Shown: in pieces, positions 1 through 6,806 of the stretch
Numbering within the stretch: position 1 is the stretch's first letter
How the letters are laid out: every line of letters starts with the position of its first letter
Source: AP-15 sp963846635
GTDB taxonomy: Bacteria; Pseudomonadota; Alphaproteobacteria; ATCC43930; CGMCC-115725
Assembly (NCBI GenBank): GCA_963846635.1
Contig: CAWJXM010000001.1
Coordinates: forward strand, 124,001 to 188,000
Length of the DNA stretch: 64,000 nucleotides
Direction of reading: 5' to 3'
Notes under the pieces: generated by a model
Told to the model about the DNA's origin: nothing
What the model saw: only the letters and a program-made list of their open reading frames with translations
Databases searched by the model: none
Program-made: the position numbers and the translations under genes

Positions 1-1
1 C

Positions 2-748
2 GGCACCGATCGCAGCCGCTTCCACGGCGAGTTTCGATGCGATGCACGGCTGGTTGCGGTCGAGCCGCTTGATGATGCCGTATGGTCTGAGGTTTGTCGG
101 CTGCTGGAAAACCCCGCGCTCGTGATTGAGGAATACCAGCGGCGGCTGGACACGATGCAGGCTCATCCGCGCCCGTCAGAACTTGATGCTCTCGCCCGCC
201 AGCTTGCCAAAGCGCGCCGCGCAATCGGCCGCCTGATCGACAGCTATGCCGAAGGGCTGATTGAGAAGTCCGAGTTTGAGCCGCGCATCGCTGATCTGCG
301 CCGGCGCGCGGCAAGGCTTGAGGCCGAGGCTAGTGCCCAACAAGCCGCTGAGGAGCAGGTCCATTCCCTTCAACGCGTGATCGGCCAGTTGGACTTGTTC
401 GCCGCGATGGTGCATGACCGGCTCGCCAGCGCGGACTGGTCGACGAAGCGCGACATCATTTGTACGCTGGTCAAGCGCATCGAGGTGGCTGCTGATGGCG
501 TCCGGATCGTCTTTCGGGTTGACCCGGGCTCGTCAGCGCCCTCCGAACCGCGCCGAAGTTTGCCATATTGTCCAACACGTCGTGATACTGCACCGCATGC
601 TGGCCGACGGCACGCAATTCGTCGCAGAGAAAGCGGCTACAGTCGCAGCCCGCTAACAAAGGGAGATTACAGGTTCGGGCGGTTCCCGAAACCAGCCGCC
701 CGGAGCAAGGTCCCATCGCCGGGACGATGGACCAGGTCAGGCCGATGA
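2..748 (+). CDS. Serine recombinase, C-terminal part (cut by window start)
   Basis: The frame is open from base 2, so the N-terminal resolvase domain lies outside the window. The visible part starts near the zinc-ribbon end with the signature RCDARLVAVEPLDD. A long charged coiled-coil stretch follows (from about ALARQLAKARRAIGRLID to EEQVHSLQRVIGQLDLF), then the typical large-serine-recombinase tail KRDIICTLVKRIEVAADGVRIVFRV. This architecture belongs to phage-integrase-like or transposon large serine recombinases, which do site-specific strand exchange through an N-terminal serine. The last 60 or so residues are arginine-rich and may be read-through past the original stop. An IS transposase lies directly downstream, which fits a mobile region. 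The family call is firm. Whether the gene is intact cannot be judged. Confidence 0.72.
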   Translation, partial: GTDRSRFHGEFRCDARLVAVEPLDDAVWSEVCRLLENPALVIEEYQRRLDTMQAHPRPSELDALARQLAKARRAIGRLIDSYAEGLIEKSEFEPRIADLRRRAARLEAEASAQQAAEEQVHSLQRVIGQLDLFAAMVHDRLASADWSTKRDIICTLVKRIEVAADGVRIVFRVDPGSSAPSEPRRSLPYCPTRRDTAPHAGRRHAIRRRESGYSRSPLTKGDYRFGRFPKPAARSKVPSPGRWTRSGR

Positions 749-873
749 CATTTTAGCAGGGCCTTGCCACTGCGCGTTCTTAGATTGGCCGACCTGTTCC
801 TTATCTAACCCCATCAGGTGGCGGCCCAGCGCCGACCCCGGACAGAAGAAAGACCCCGGCGACAGCATCAGGC

Positions 874-2007
874 TCAGAGGGATTGACCATCCAACGGCCC
901 GTGACAGAAGTCCACTACGGTCACCCGCTTGCCGATCGCCGCTGTGGCCTCCTCGCTTGGCTCCAGAATGAAGAGGATCTTGTCGTATTGCAGGGTCAAT
1001 GCCCGCCGATAGCGTGCGTTCCTCCTTCCAGGCAAACGCGTCGTCAAGATCGTCGCCGGCGCACAGCGGCCGATGCAGATCCTTGTTGTTGGCCGGCGCT
1101 TTGGCAAAGCGCGCGTTGTAGTCGGCGATGAACGCCGGGAGGAGGGCGTTGCCCTCCGCCAGGGTTGCCGCCCCGGCCAGCCGCAGTTCCTTGACCAGGC
1201 GATCCTGTAACGTCTTGTTCGCGCGCTCGACCCGACCTTGGCTGGGCTCGAATTGGCGCAGATGATGTCGATGTTGAGCGCGTGCAAAGCCCGGCCGAAC
1301 GGGGTCATCCCGTCACCGCCAACAGCGCCCGGGTGGTTGACCCGAAACACCCCATGCTTGTCGCTGTACAACGCGACCGGCTTGCCCCAGGCCTCCAGAT
1401 AGGCGCGGGCCGCGTGAAAATAGGCGAAAAGCCTGCCCCTGGCTTGAACAGGGGTCAACTCGCTCTCGACAAACTGCAGATGCATCAGCCGGCTGGTCGC
1501 GTCGTCGATGAACACCAGCAAGGTGCATTGTGGCCCGCGGTTTTCGAACCACCAGTGCTCGCTACCATCGACCTGTACCAGTTCGCCGACGCAGTCGCGC
1601 CGCGGGCGCGGTTGATGAACCCGCTTTTGCCGCTGCTTGCGATCAAGCCACAGCCCGTCTTCGATCATCCACTTCCGCAACGTCTCGCCGGAGAACGCAA
1701 AGCCGTGCTCGGCGGCGAGCTTTTCGGCCGCCAATGTCGGGCCGAAATCAGCGTAGTTCTGGCGCACGACCCGCAGCGCCGCGGTGCGTACCGAGGCGGC
1801 CGTCCGACGGTTGCTCGGCCGACCGCGCTTCTTCGAGATCAAACCCGCGACGCCGTCACTCCGAAACGCCTTCAACAACCGCCACACCTGGCGCTCGCTA
1901 CGCCCCAACAGCTGCGCTGCAGCACGCACCGGCAGACCACCCCGATCGACGTCCCGCAAGACCTCGAGACGCCGCAACTCCCCATCGCTCATGCTCAGTA
2001 CCGCCAT
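874..2007 (-). pseudogene. IS transposase (DDE, ISNCY-like) with two compensating frameshifts
   Basis: This is a DDE-type transposase with an N-terminal HTH (MSDGELRRLEVLRDV, then LGRSERQVWRLLKAF) and an integrase core with QVDGSEHWWFE (first Asp) and YSDKHGVFR (second Asp). After NSSPAK the open frame becomes arginine-rich nonsense for about 80 residues, then returns to sense at RALTLQYDKILFILEP. In the other frame the missing part reads GRVERANKTLQDRLVKELR, with the catalytic Glu, and continues as expected. The pattern needs one lost C in the CCC run near 1236-1237 and one extra C near 1006-1007. As read, the catalytic Glu is lost. The start at 2007 (MAVLSMSDGE) is preferred over the in-frame Met at 2061. 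I could not find convincing terminal inverted repeats. The ISNCY assignment comes from recalled family features. Confidence 0.75.
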
Positions 2008-2092
2008 TGATGCCGCCCCCCACAGCCCGCCAAAACGCCGGGGAGACCTAACCGCTACCAAGTTAATGGTTGCTACTCTTGTAGCCGCGGCC

Positions 2093-2554
2093 CTACTGGT
2101 CGGAGTCGGTCCGTTTAAGCGTTGTCGTCACTGCGAAACCGTGAGTTGTGGAGATGGAGGCGACCTCGCTGCCGTCGAACGCGACGTAGATGTTAAATTG
2201 AGGGCCATTTGTGACTGTTCTGGTTCCAGTACAATTCGGGTTCAGTGTGTAAGTCTCCGAGACCGGGGAGGTTACATTCATGTTTTCGCCGTTAATCGTA
2301 AAGGTGACATAATCTGTCCCTGTGCCGTCTCCGTAAAAGATTATATAGGCGGCCGAGTTGGAGACCGCTGGTTCGGTAACCCCGAACGCCGGCGGAAACA
2401 CGGCGCCGGTTGCCGAGGATAGGTACTGACCTCTAAGGGTCGCGAGGCTGCATTTTTTGACAGTATCTCCTGCATACGCCGGCCCGATCAGAAAGCCGAT
2501 ACCAAGAAGCAGCGCGACACGGTTTGCTTGTAGTTTGAATAGCCACCTTTTCAT
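2093..2554 (-). CDS. Small secreted protein of unknown function
   Basis: The 153-residue product starts with a clear Sec signal peptide: basic MKRWLFKLQANR, hydrophobic VALLLGIGFLIGP, then an AYA-GD cleavage site. The mature part (about 124 residues) is Ser/Thr/Gly-rich and probably beta-stranded. It has two cysteines (KKCSLATLRGQY and NPNCTGTRTV) that could form a disulfide in the periplasm. The CSLATLRGQY start followed by a YGDGTG turn resembles short conserved secreted proteins common in Alphaproteobacteria and other soil bacteria, but I cannot name a function. It stands alone between the transposase and a divergent regulator gene, so it may be cargo of the mobile region. Confidence 0.6.
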   Translation of the reverse strand: MKRWLFKLQANRVALLLGIGFLIGPAYAGDTVKKCSLATLRGQYLSSATGAVFPPAFGVTEPAVSNSAAYIIFYGDGTGTDYVTFTINGENMNVTSPVSETYTLNPNCTGTRTVTNGPQFNIYVAFDGSEVASISTTHGFAVTTTLKRTDSDQ

Positions 2555-2760
2555 GTTCGATCTCCCTCTTTGACCCGGACACTGAACGCGCTCAGGTGGA
2601 TCCAGAGAGGCTCATTCGGGTCGCTTGGGCAATAAAGCCGGGATTAAATCTTTTGAATCCGTTTGAAATGTTCGAAAATCGCAGCGGTTGAAAGTCGTGA
2701 CACACAGCAAGGGGCGGCCCTGCTGCCGGCCTTGCGCATGCTTGCCGCGGGAGACCGGGC

Positions 2761-4338
2761 ATGGACACTTCCGCTACCACCAAGGCTTTCCTGTTCGAAG
2801 GCTTCCGCCTCGACCGGAATGGCCTCTCGCGCTGTGATGGCAATGGCTGCTTTGTTCCTGTCCCGATCGGCTCGCGCGCGCTCGAAGTCCTCGCTACACT
2901 GATCGCGCGGCCGGGAGATCTCGTCACCCGGGACGAGATCATCAAAAAGGTGTGGCCGGTGACTATCGTCGAGTACAGCAATCTGCCGGTGCAGATCGCC
3001 GCGCTTCGCCGTCAAATAGATCAGGGACGAACGCAAGGGAGCCGCATTCAAACGGTGCCGGGCCGGGGCTATCGCTTTATTGCGCCGGTGACACGGATCC
3101 GAGCAGAGGCGACCGCCAATGCCGCGTCGCTTCCGCCAACAGTGCTGCCGCCGCTTCCGGACAAGCCCTCGATCGCCGTGCTGCCGTTTCAAAATATCGG
3201 CGGCGACCCGGAGCAGGAATATTTTGTCGATGGTATGGTCGAGGAGATCATCACTACGCTGTCGCGGATCAAATGGCTCTTTGTCATCGCTCGCAATTCG
3301 AGCTTCACCTACAAGGGCCAAGCCGTCGATGTGACGCGGGTCGGGCGCGAGCTCGGCGTGCGCTATGTGCTCGAAGGCTCGCTTCGCAAAGCCAGCGGGC
3401 GGATGCGGATCAGCGCACAGCTGATCGAAGCACTAAGTGGCACACATCTCTGGGCCGACCGCTTCGACGGCTCGCTGGAAGACGTATTCGACTTACAGGA
3501 CAGGGTCGCGTCGAGCGTCGCCGGCGTCATCGAGCCAGCGTTGCAGGCCGCCGAAACGGCTCGTTCGGCCGACCGCCCGACAAACGACCTCACCGCTTAC
3601 GATCTCTACCTGCGTGCCTATGCGATGTTCTTCTTGTCGGCGCGACAGGTTGCTGAAGCGCTCCGCCTTCTCGAGCGTGCGATCGAACGCGATCCCCAAT
3701 ACGGCCCCGCGCTCGCCTTGGCCGCGGTCTGCTGTCAACGGCTCTGCCTGGATGGGCTGAGCGCCAGCCCCGAGATGCACCGCCGCCGGGGCCCCGACTT
3801 CGCACGCCGAGCCTTGCAAGCGGCCGGTGACGATCCGGGCACCCTTGCCAATGCTGCTCTCGCCCTGTCCTTTTTCGGCGAGGACATGGATGCCATGATC
3901 GCCCTGCTTGATCGTGCGCTGGCACTCAATCCGAGCTTTGCTCGTGGCTGGTATATTCGCGGCATTCTCGGGAACATAGCCGGGCGGCCCGACTTGGCAA
4001 TTGAGAGCCTTGAGGCTTCTCTGCGCCTCAGCCCGCGGGGGCGATTTGGCCAGGTTTTCAGTGCAATCGGCGTCGCGCTGTTTTTTGCCCGGCGCTTCGA
4101 CGATGCCCTGCCGAAGCTGCTCCTCGCAATACAGGACGACCCCGACTTTCCGCAGCCGCATCGCTTTCTCGCCGCCTGCTATGCCCATCTGGGACGTCTC
4201 GACGAGGCGCGAGCCGCAGTCGCGCGGCTGCGCTCGATCACGCCTGTCGTGGTGATGGACGTCAGTTTGTATCGCAACCCTGAGCTTCGCGAGTTGCTGC
4301 TGTCAGGCTTGCGCGGAGCGGCCGGCGAGGAAAAATGA
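2761..4338 (+). CDS. CadC-like winged-helix regulator with TolB-like domain and TPRs
   Basis: The 525-residue protein has three parts. Residues 1-105 form an OmpR/PhoB-type winged helix (FRLDRNGLSRCDG, RALEVLATLIARPGDLVTRDEI, then the recognition helix and wing ending RIQTVPGRGYRFIAPV). Residues 135-270 match the TolB-N-like domain found in pseudo adenylate-cyclase regulators (KPSIAVLPFQNIGGDPEQEYF, GTHLWADRFDG). The remainder is TPR repeats. I see no receiver domain and no cyclase catalytic motif, so it probably binds DNA and takes its signal through protein contacts. There is no obvious membrane segment between the domains, unlike classical CadC. A short relic with a nearly identical C-terminus lies at 6199-6267. 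The target genes are unknown. Confidence 0.8.
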   Translation: MDTSATTKAFLFEGFRLDRNGLSRCDGNGCFVPVPIGSRALEVLATLIARPGDLVTRDEIIKKVWPVTIVEYSNLPVQIAALRRQIDQGRTQGSRIQTVPGRGYRFIAPVTRIRAEATANAASLPPTVLPPLPDKPSIAVLPFQNIGGDPEQEYFVDGMVEEIITTLSRIKWLFVIARNSSFTYKGQAVDVTRVGRELGVRYVLEGSLRKASGRMRISAQLIEALSGTHLWADRFDGSLEDVFDLQDRVASSVAGVIEPALQAAETARSADRPTNDLTAYDLYLRAYAMFFLSARQVAEALRLLERAIERDPQYGPALALAAVCCQRLCLDGLSASPEMHRRRGPDFARRALQAAGDDPGTLANAALALSFFGEDMDAMIALLDRALALNPSFARGWYIRGILGNIAGRPDLAIESLEASLRLSPRGRFGQVFSAIGVALFFARRFDDALPKLLLAIQDDPDFPQPHRFLAACYAHLGRLDEARAAVARLRSITPVVVMDVSLYRNPELRELLLSGLRGAAGEEK

Positions 4339-4392
4339 GCCAGACCCGCCCTCTCGCCGCGATCCTCATACGCAATTCGTAACGACCCGCGA

Positions 4393-4743
4393 CTACGCGG
4401 CGCGGCGGCGAAGCGCACGAAGCGCGGCTTCGGGTTCCCTCGCCAGAATGCGCATCAACGCGATCGTTGCGGGCTCCATCGCCACCCGGTTCTGCTCCCA
4501 ATTCCGCAACGTCGCAACCGGAACGCCAAGCGTATTGGCGAACTCTCTCTGCGACATTCCTAATTTCTTCCTGATATACCAAGGGGAAATGATGTCTCTT
4601 TCAGACACCTCTTCGTCCGGGTTTTCTCCGTCTTCGATCATTTGGCGGCGAATGTCGTCCTCGGTCGTCGCCTCGATCTTGGCGCGATTGCGCCGAGAGG
4701 GACGCCCCTTGATCGCATCGGCCGTCATTTTTGTGATCCCCAT
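4393..4743 (-). CDS. XRE-family HTH antitoxin partner of BrnT
   Basis: The 116-residue protein has an acidic N-terminal region (TEDDIRRQMIEDGENPDEE), the segment expected to contact a BrnT-type toxin. An XRE helix-turn-helix follows (IRKKLGMSQREFANTLGVP, then VATLRNWEQNRVAMEP). The C-terminus is basic. It is the second gene of a two-gene minus-strand operon and overlaps the toxin gene by 19 bases, so the two are translationally coupled. The start at 4743 (MGITKM) is preferred over the Met at 4806, which would extend far into the toxin gene. The classical BrnA antitoxin is a ribbon-helix-helix protein, so an XRE partner is a variant pairing. It probably represses its own operon through the palindrome at 5002-5020. 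Confidence 0.8.
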   Translation of the reverse strand: MGITKMTADAIKGRPSRRNRAKIEATTEDDIRRQMIEDGENPDEEVSERDIISPWYIRKKLGMSQREFANTLGVPVATLRNWEQNRVAMEPATIALMRILAREPEAALRALRRRAA

Positions 4744-4994
4744 AGCTGTACTTCCTTTCGACTGGCTCGCCGGACCGAGATGATCCGCATCACGCCACCG
4801 CGCCAAGTGAACGCGACGTGGAGAATGTCGCCGTCAGTTTCGCCAACCGCGCGGAAGCGATCTTCGCCATAGTCGCGGCGGCTGTCTTGCCAGATCAGAA
4901 CCGGCTTGGCAAAAATTCGGGCGGCATCATCGAAACCGATGCCGCGTTCGCGCAGCGTTCTGGCGTGCTTTGCCTCGTCCCACTCGAATTCCAT
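4725..4994 (-). CDS. brnT: BrnT-family ribonuclease toxin
   Basis: The 89-residue protein has the BrnT pattern: EFEWDEAKHARTLRERGI at the N-terminus, GFDDAARIF, then DSRRDYGEDRF with the RF/ER core, and the C-terminal MRIISVRRASRKE strand-helix. BrnT proteins have a RelE-like fold and cut mRNA. They are neutralised by the antitoxin encoded next to them. The start is ATG at 4994. The open frame continues upstream to 5132, but that part is low-complexity and runs through the palindrome. The module sits directly beside a decapitated ThDP-enzyme gene, so it may have landed in that gene. Confidence 0.85.
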   Translation of the reverse strand: MEFEWDEAKHARTLRERGIGFDDAARIFAKPVLIWQDSRRDYGEDRFRAVGETDGDILHVAFTWRGGVMRIISVRRASRKEVQLWGSQK

Positions 4995-5001
4995 CGGGAA
5001 T

Positions 5002-5020
5002 ACTACGCTTATAGCGTAGT
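5002..5020. promoter_or_regulatory. Palindromic operator upstream of brnT
   Basis: ACTACGC and GCGTAGT form a perfect 7-base inverted repeat around TTATA, ending 8 bases upstream of the brnT start. Type II toxin-antitoxin operons are normally repressed by the antitoxin binding such repeats over the promoter. The position and the XRE domain of the partner make this the likely autoregulation site. The AT-rich centre could overlap a -10 element. Confidence 0.6.
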
Positions 5021-5059
5021 CCTGGCAATAATCAGTCGGGCTGCGCTTGTTTCGGGCCG

Positions 5060-5479
5060 TTCGGGCCGTTCGGGACGATGGGCGTGGGGCTGCCGTTTGC
5101 GGTCGGCGCCAAGGCCGCCAAGCCCTCGGCACAGGTCATCTGCCTGCACGGCGACGGCTCCTTCGGGCAGAATGCGATGGAGCTCGACACTGCAGTGCGG
5201 CACAAATTGCCGCTGTTGTGCGCCATCAGCCTCAACGGCGGCTGGACCGCCGACCCCGAACGCAACAAGCCCGGCCGTGATCTCGGTTACACACGCTATG
5301 ACAAGATGGCCGAGGCGCTCGGCTGCTATGCCGAGTATGTCGAACAGCCCGAGGACATCCGCCCGGCCTTGCAGCGTGCCTGGAAGAAGGTCGGAGAGGG
5401 CATGGTTGGCTTCGTCAACGTCAAGACCGACTATCGCGCCCGCGCCACGACGGTGCGCTTTTCCAGCCGCGAAACCTGA
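5060..5479 (+). pseudogene. C-terminal fragment of a ThDP-dependent enzyme (acetolactate synthase-like superfamily)
   Basis: The fragment starts inside the ThDP-binding domain (GPFGTMGVGLPFAVGAKAAKP). It then shows the GDG ... N diphosphate-binding motif: HGDGSFGQNAMELDTAV followed by ISLNGGWTAD. It continues to a normal-looking C-terminus and is followed by a good terminator. Full-length members have about 550 residues, so roughly the first 420 are missing. Upstream DNA is the brnT operon on the opposite strand. The junction contains three near-copies of a GGGCCGTTC-like 9-mer (about 5055-5077). The relatives I recall are benzaldehyde-lyase or acetolactate-synthase-like proteins of rhizobia, and the substrate cannot be inferred. 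It is non-functional as it stands. Confidence 0.75.
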
Positions 5480-5502
5480 ACGGCCCGCCCCCGCGTCACG
5501 GA

Positions 5503-5528
5503 AGGGGCGCCTTCAGGCGCTCCTTTTT
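5503..5528 (+). terminator. Rho-independent terminator after the ThDP-enzyme fragment
   Basis: A 9-bp stem (AGGGGCGCC / GGCGCTCCT, one G-U pair) with a TTCA loop is followed by five T. It lies 24 bases after the stop codon at 5479. This is the natural end of the truncated gene and shows that its 3' side is intact. Confidence 0.8.
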
Positions 5529-5556
5529 CTGGTGTGATTCGTCCAATGGCATCAGG

Positions 5557-5799
5557 ATGATCCGCCTGACAAAGCATGCGCGAGAAGCGATTGACGTTCG
5601 CAAGATAGACGTCGCCTGGATCGAGGCAGCGATATCCTCACCCGATTTTGTCGACACGGATCCGCGTTACCAGGAACGCAAGCGGTCCTACAAGGCGATT
5701 GCCGAATATGGCGGCCGGATATTGCGGGTTGTGTCCCGCCCAGAGGGCGATGATATCGTCGTCATTACAGTGCATTTCGAGCTCGGAGCGCGGCGATGA
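5557..5799 (+). CDS. DUF4258-type small protein (putative toxin)
   Basis: The 80-residue protein begins IRLTKHAREAIDVRKIDVAW, has a conserved-looking RYQERKRSYKAIAEYGGRILRVV core, and ends in a beta strand (DDIVVITVHFELG). This matches DUF4258, a family with a RelE-like outline often found upstream of a DUF2283 gene. It overlaps the next gene by four bases (ATGA), so the pair is translationally coupled. A toxin role is inferred from gene pairing and fold class, not from an assigned catalytic residue. Confidence 0.7.
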   Translation: MIRLTKHAREAIDVRKIDVAWIEAAISSPDFVDTDPRYQERKRSYKAIAEYGGRILRVVSRPEGDDIVVITVHFELGARR

Positions 5800-5987
5800 T
5801 CAGAACTTCCTATGACCCAGAGGCCGACGCGATGTTCGTCTGGTTCGGCCCGGAAGGCGTCAAATCCGCCGGAACTGAAGAAGTGTCGCCAGGCATCATG
5901 CTGGATTTCGACAGCGAAGGCCGCGTGATCGGTATCGAGGTGCTCGATGTGAGCGAGCGTATGACGCAGCCGAAAGCCGCCGCCTGA
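5796..5987 (+). CDS. DUF2283-type small protein (putative antitoxin)
   Basis: The 63-residue protein has the DUF2283 pattern: YDPEADAMFVWFG near the start, then PGIMLDFDSEGRVIGIEVLDVSER. It is coupled by ATGA overlap to the DUF4258 gene. The pair is widespread and behaves as a putative toxin-antitoxin unit. I see no DNA-binding motif, so regulation of the pair is unclear. Confidence 0.75.
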   Translation: MIRTSYDPEADAMFVWFGPEGVKSAGTEEVSPGIMLDFDSEGRVIGIEVLDVSERMTQPKAAA

Positions 5988-6198
5988 CTTGCACCATCGT
6001 GGCGCACGAAGGCCATAGTTGCTGAACCTGACGGGATAAGCCCGGGTTCGATTTCAGCTACACCGTTAACGCTTCCGGAACAGCATGATCTGAGCTATCA
6101 ACACGGCCACCTGCCCGAGCGCGCACCGCGCGGAGACCCAAAAGGGGCGTCCCACGGTGTTCACCCGCCTGTCTACGCTATTTTATCTGATCGAAATC

Positions 6199-6267
6199 AG
6201 ACCTCCAGCTCACTTGGGTGAGCTGTTGCTCAGGGGGCTGCGCTTGGCGGCAGGCGAGGCGATGTGA
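6199..6267 (+). pseudogene. C-terminal relic of a CadC/TPR regulator paralogue
   Basis: The last 22 codons before TGA at 6265 read RPPAHLGELLLRGLRLAAGEAM. The regulator gene ending at 4338 finishes with NPELRELLLSGLRGAAGEEK. The shared ELLL.GLR.AAGE tail at a matching stop position indicates a degraded paralogue whose upstream part is gone. The match is short, so the call is tentative. Confidence 0.4.
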
Positions 6268-6344
6268 ATCGTACCCAAATACCGCCAATTGGTAGGGTAA
6301 CGAGGCGGTCACTCGCAATTCGCAGTTAAGTTTTCAAATAGGAA

Positions 6345-6373
6345 TTGCAACCGCGCTCGAATCATCGCATTAT
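6345..6373 (+). promoter_or_regulatory. Sigma70-like promoter for the candidate small RNA
   Basis: TTGCAA at 6345-6350, a 17-base spacer and CATTAT at 6368-6373 form a reasonable sigma70-type promoter. The expected start of transcription near 6380 falls exactly at the first base of the first hairpin of the proposed small RNA. Confidence 0.45.
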
Positions 6374-6379
6374 CTGGCC

Positions 6380-6473
6380 GGCATCGTTATGTCCCCCCAA
6401 CGATGCGTTGTGCCTGTCGGATGGGCAAACCGACAGGACCAGAAGCCCCGGTCCCCCCCGACCGGGGTTTTCT
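6380..6473 (+). ncRNA. Candidate small RNA with C-rich loops and intrinsic terminator
   Basis: Three hairpins lie in a row. The first has an 8-bp stem GCATCGTT/AACGATGC (6381-6406) with loop ATGTCCCCCC. The second has an 8-bp stem CCTGTCGG/CCGACAGG (6413-6437) with loop ATGGGCAAA. The third has an 8-bp stem CCCCGGTC/GACCGGGG (6446-6467) with a six-C loop and TTTT, an intrinsic terminator. A promoter-like element ends just upstream. Two loops exposing runs of six C could pair with Shine-Dalgarno sequences, as in known alphaproteobacterial small RNAs with anti-SD loops (CcaF1/Cuckoo-type). No long ORF with a convincing start occupies the segment. The structure is read by eye. Confidence 0.55.
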
Positions 6474-6584
6474 GTTGGAGCCGAGGCTCTCTTTGTCGCA
6501 TTGGAAGCTGGGTCTGGTTCTGCTGGCCGGGCATTCCCTAGAATGTCGCGCGATACGGGGACTTGCGCTTACAAGGAACTGCCG

Positions 6585-6770
6585 ATGGCGCTCGATGATG
6601 ATGCCGCACGCGTGCTGGAGATGGTGCGCCTCTCGGGCCGGCCGCCTTTCGAAGCCGTGGGCCCGACCGAGGCGTGGGCTCTCTTTCTTCGCGGCCGCGA
6701 TGTTTTGTCACCCGATCCGGCACCCGTGGCCGAAATCCGCGACATGGTGAAGCCGCCCGCCCGCTGTTAG
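6585..6770 (+). pseudogene. N-terminal stub of an alpha/beta hydrolase (esterase/lipase)
   Basis: A 61-codon frame with a good ribosome site (AAGGAA, 6572-6577) encodes MALDDDAARVLEMVRLSGRP, then PPFEAVGPTEAWALFLRGRD. This matches the usual start of HSL-type alpha/beta hydrolases (about 310 residues). The frame ends at ARC-stop just before an MFS gene, and no HGGG or GDSAG motif follows, so all catalytic parts are missing. It is a remnant left by a deletion joined to the MFS gene. Confidence 0.6.
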
Positions 6771-6806
6771 CCGTTGCTCTCGCCTCCGGGCCGGGCCCCG
6801 CTGCAA

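Larger units (their letters stand above)
5988..6379. other. Intergenic region with gene relics
   Basis: No intact gene is visible in this stretch of almost 400 bases. It contains a short regulator relic at 6199-6267, a 6-bp hairpin TCTGAT-CGAA-ATCAGA near 6186-6201, and a 7-bp inverted repeat AGCTCAC/GTGAGCT at about 6207-6224 that lies inside the relic. The last 35 bases hold the proposed promoter of the small RNA that follows. Confidence 0.5.

Noticed and set aside
768..2075. Terminal inverted repeats of the IS element
   Set aside because: I compared the two flanks by eye in both orientations and found only short chance matches, so the element boundaries are not given.
2644..3321. Minus-strand open frame opposite the winged-helix regulator
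   Set aside because: The plus strand encodes a clear OmpR-type winged helix at the same bases. The antisense protein has no coherent pattern.
6043..6060. GGGTTCGATTTCAGCT resembling a tRNA T-arm
   Set aside because: No acceptor stem, D-arm or anticodon stem can be built around it, and no CCA end follows.
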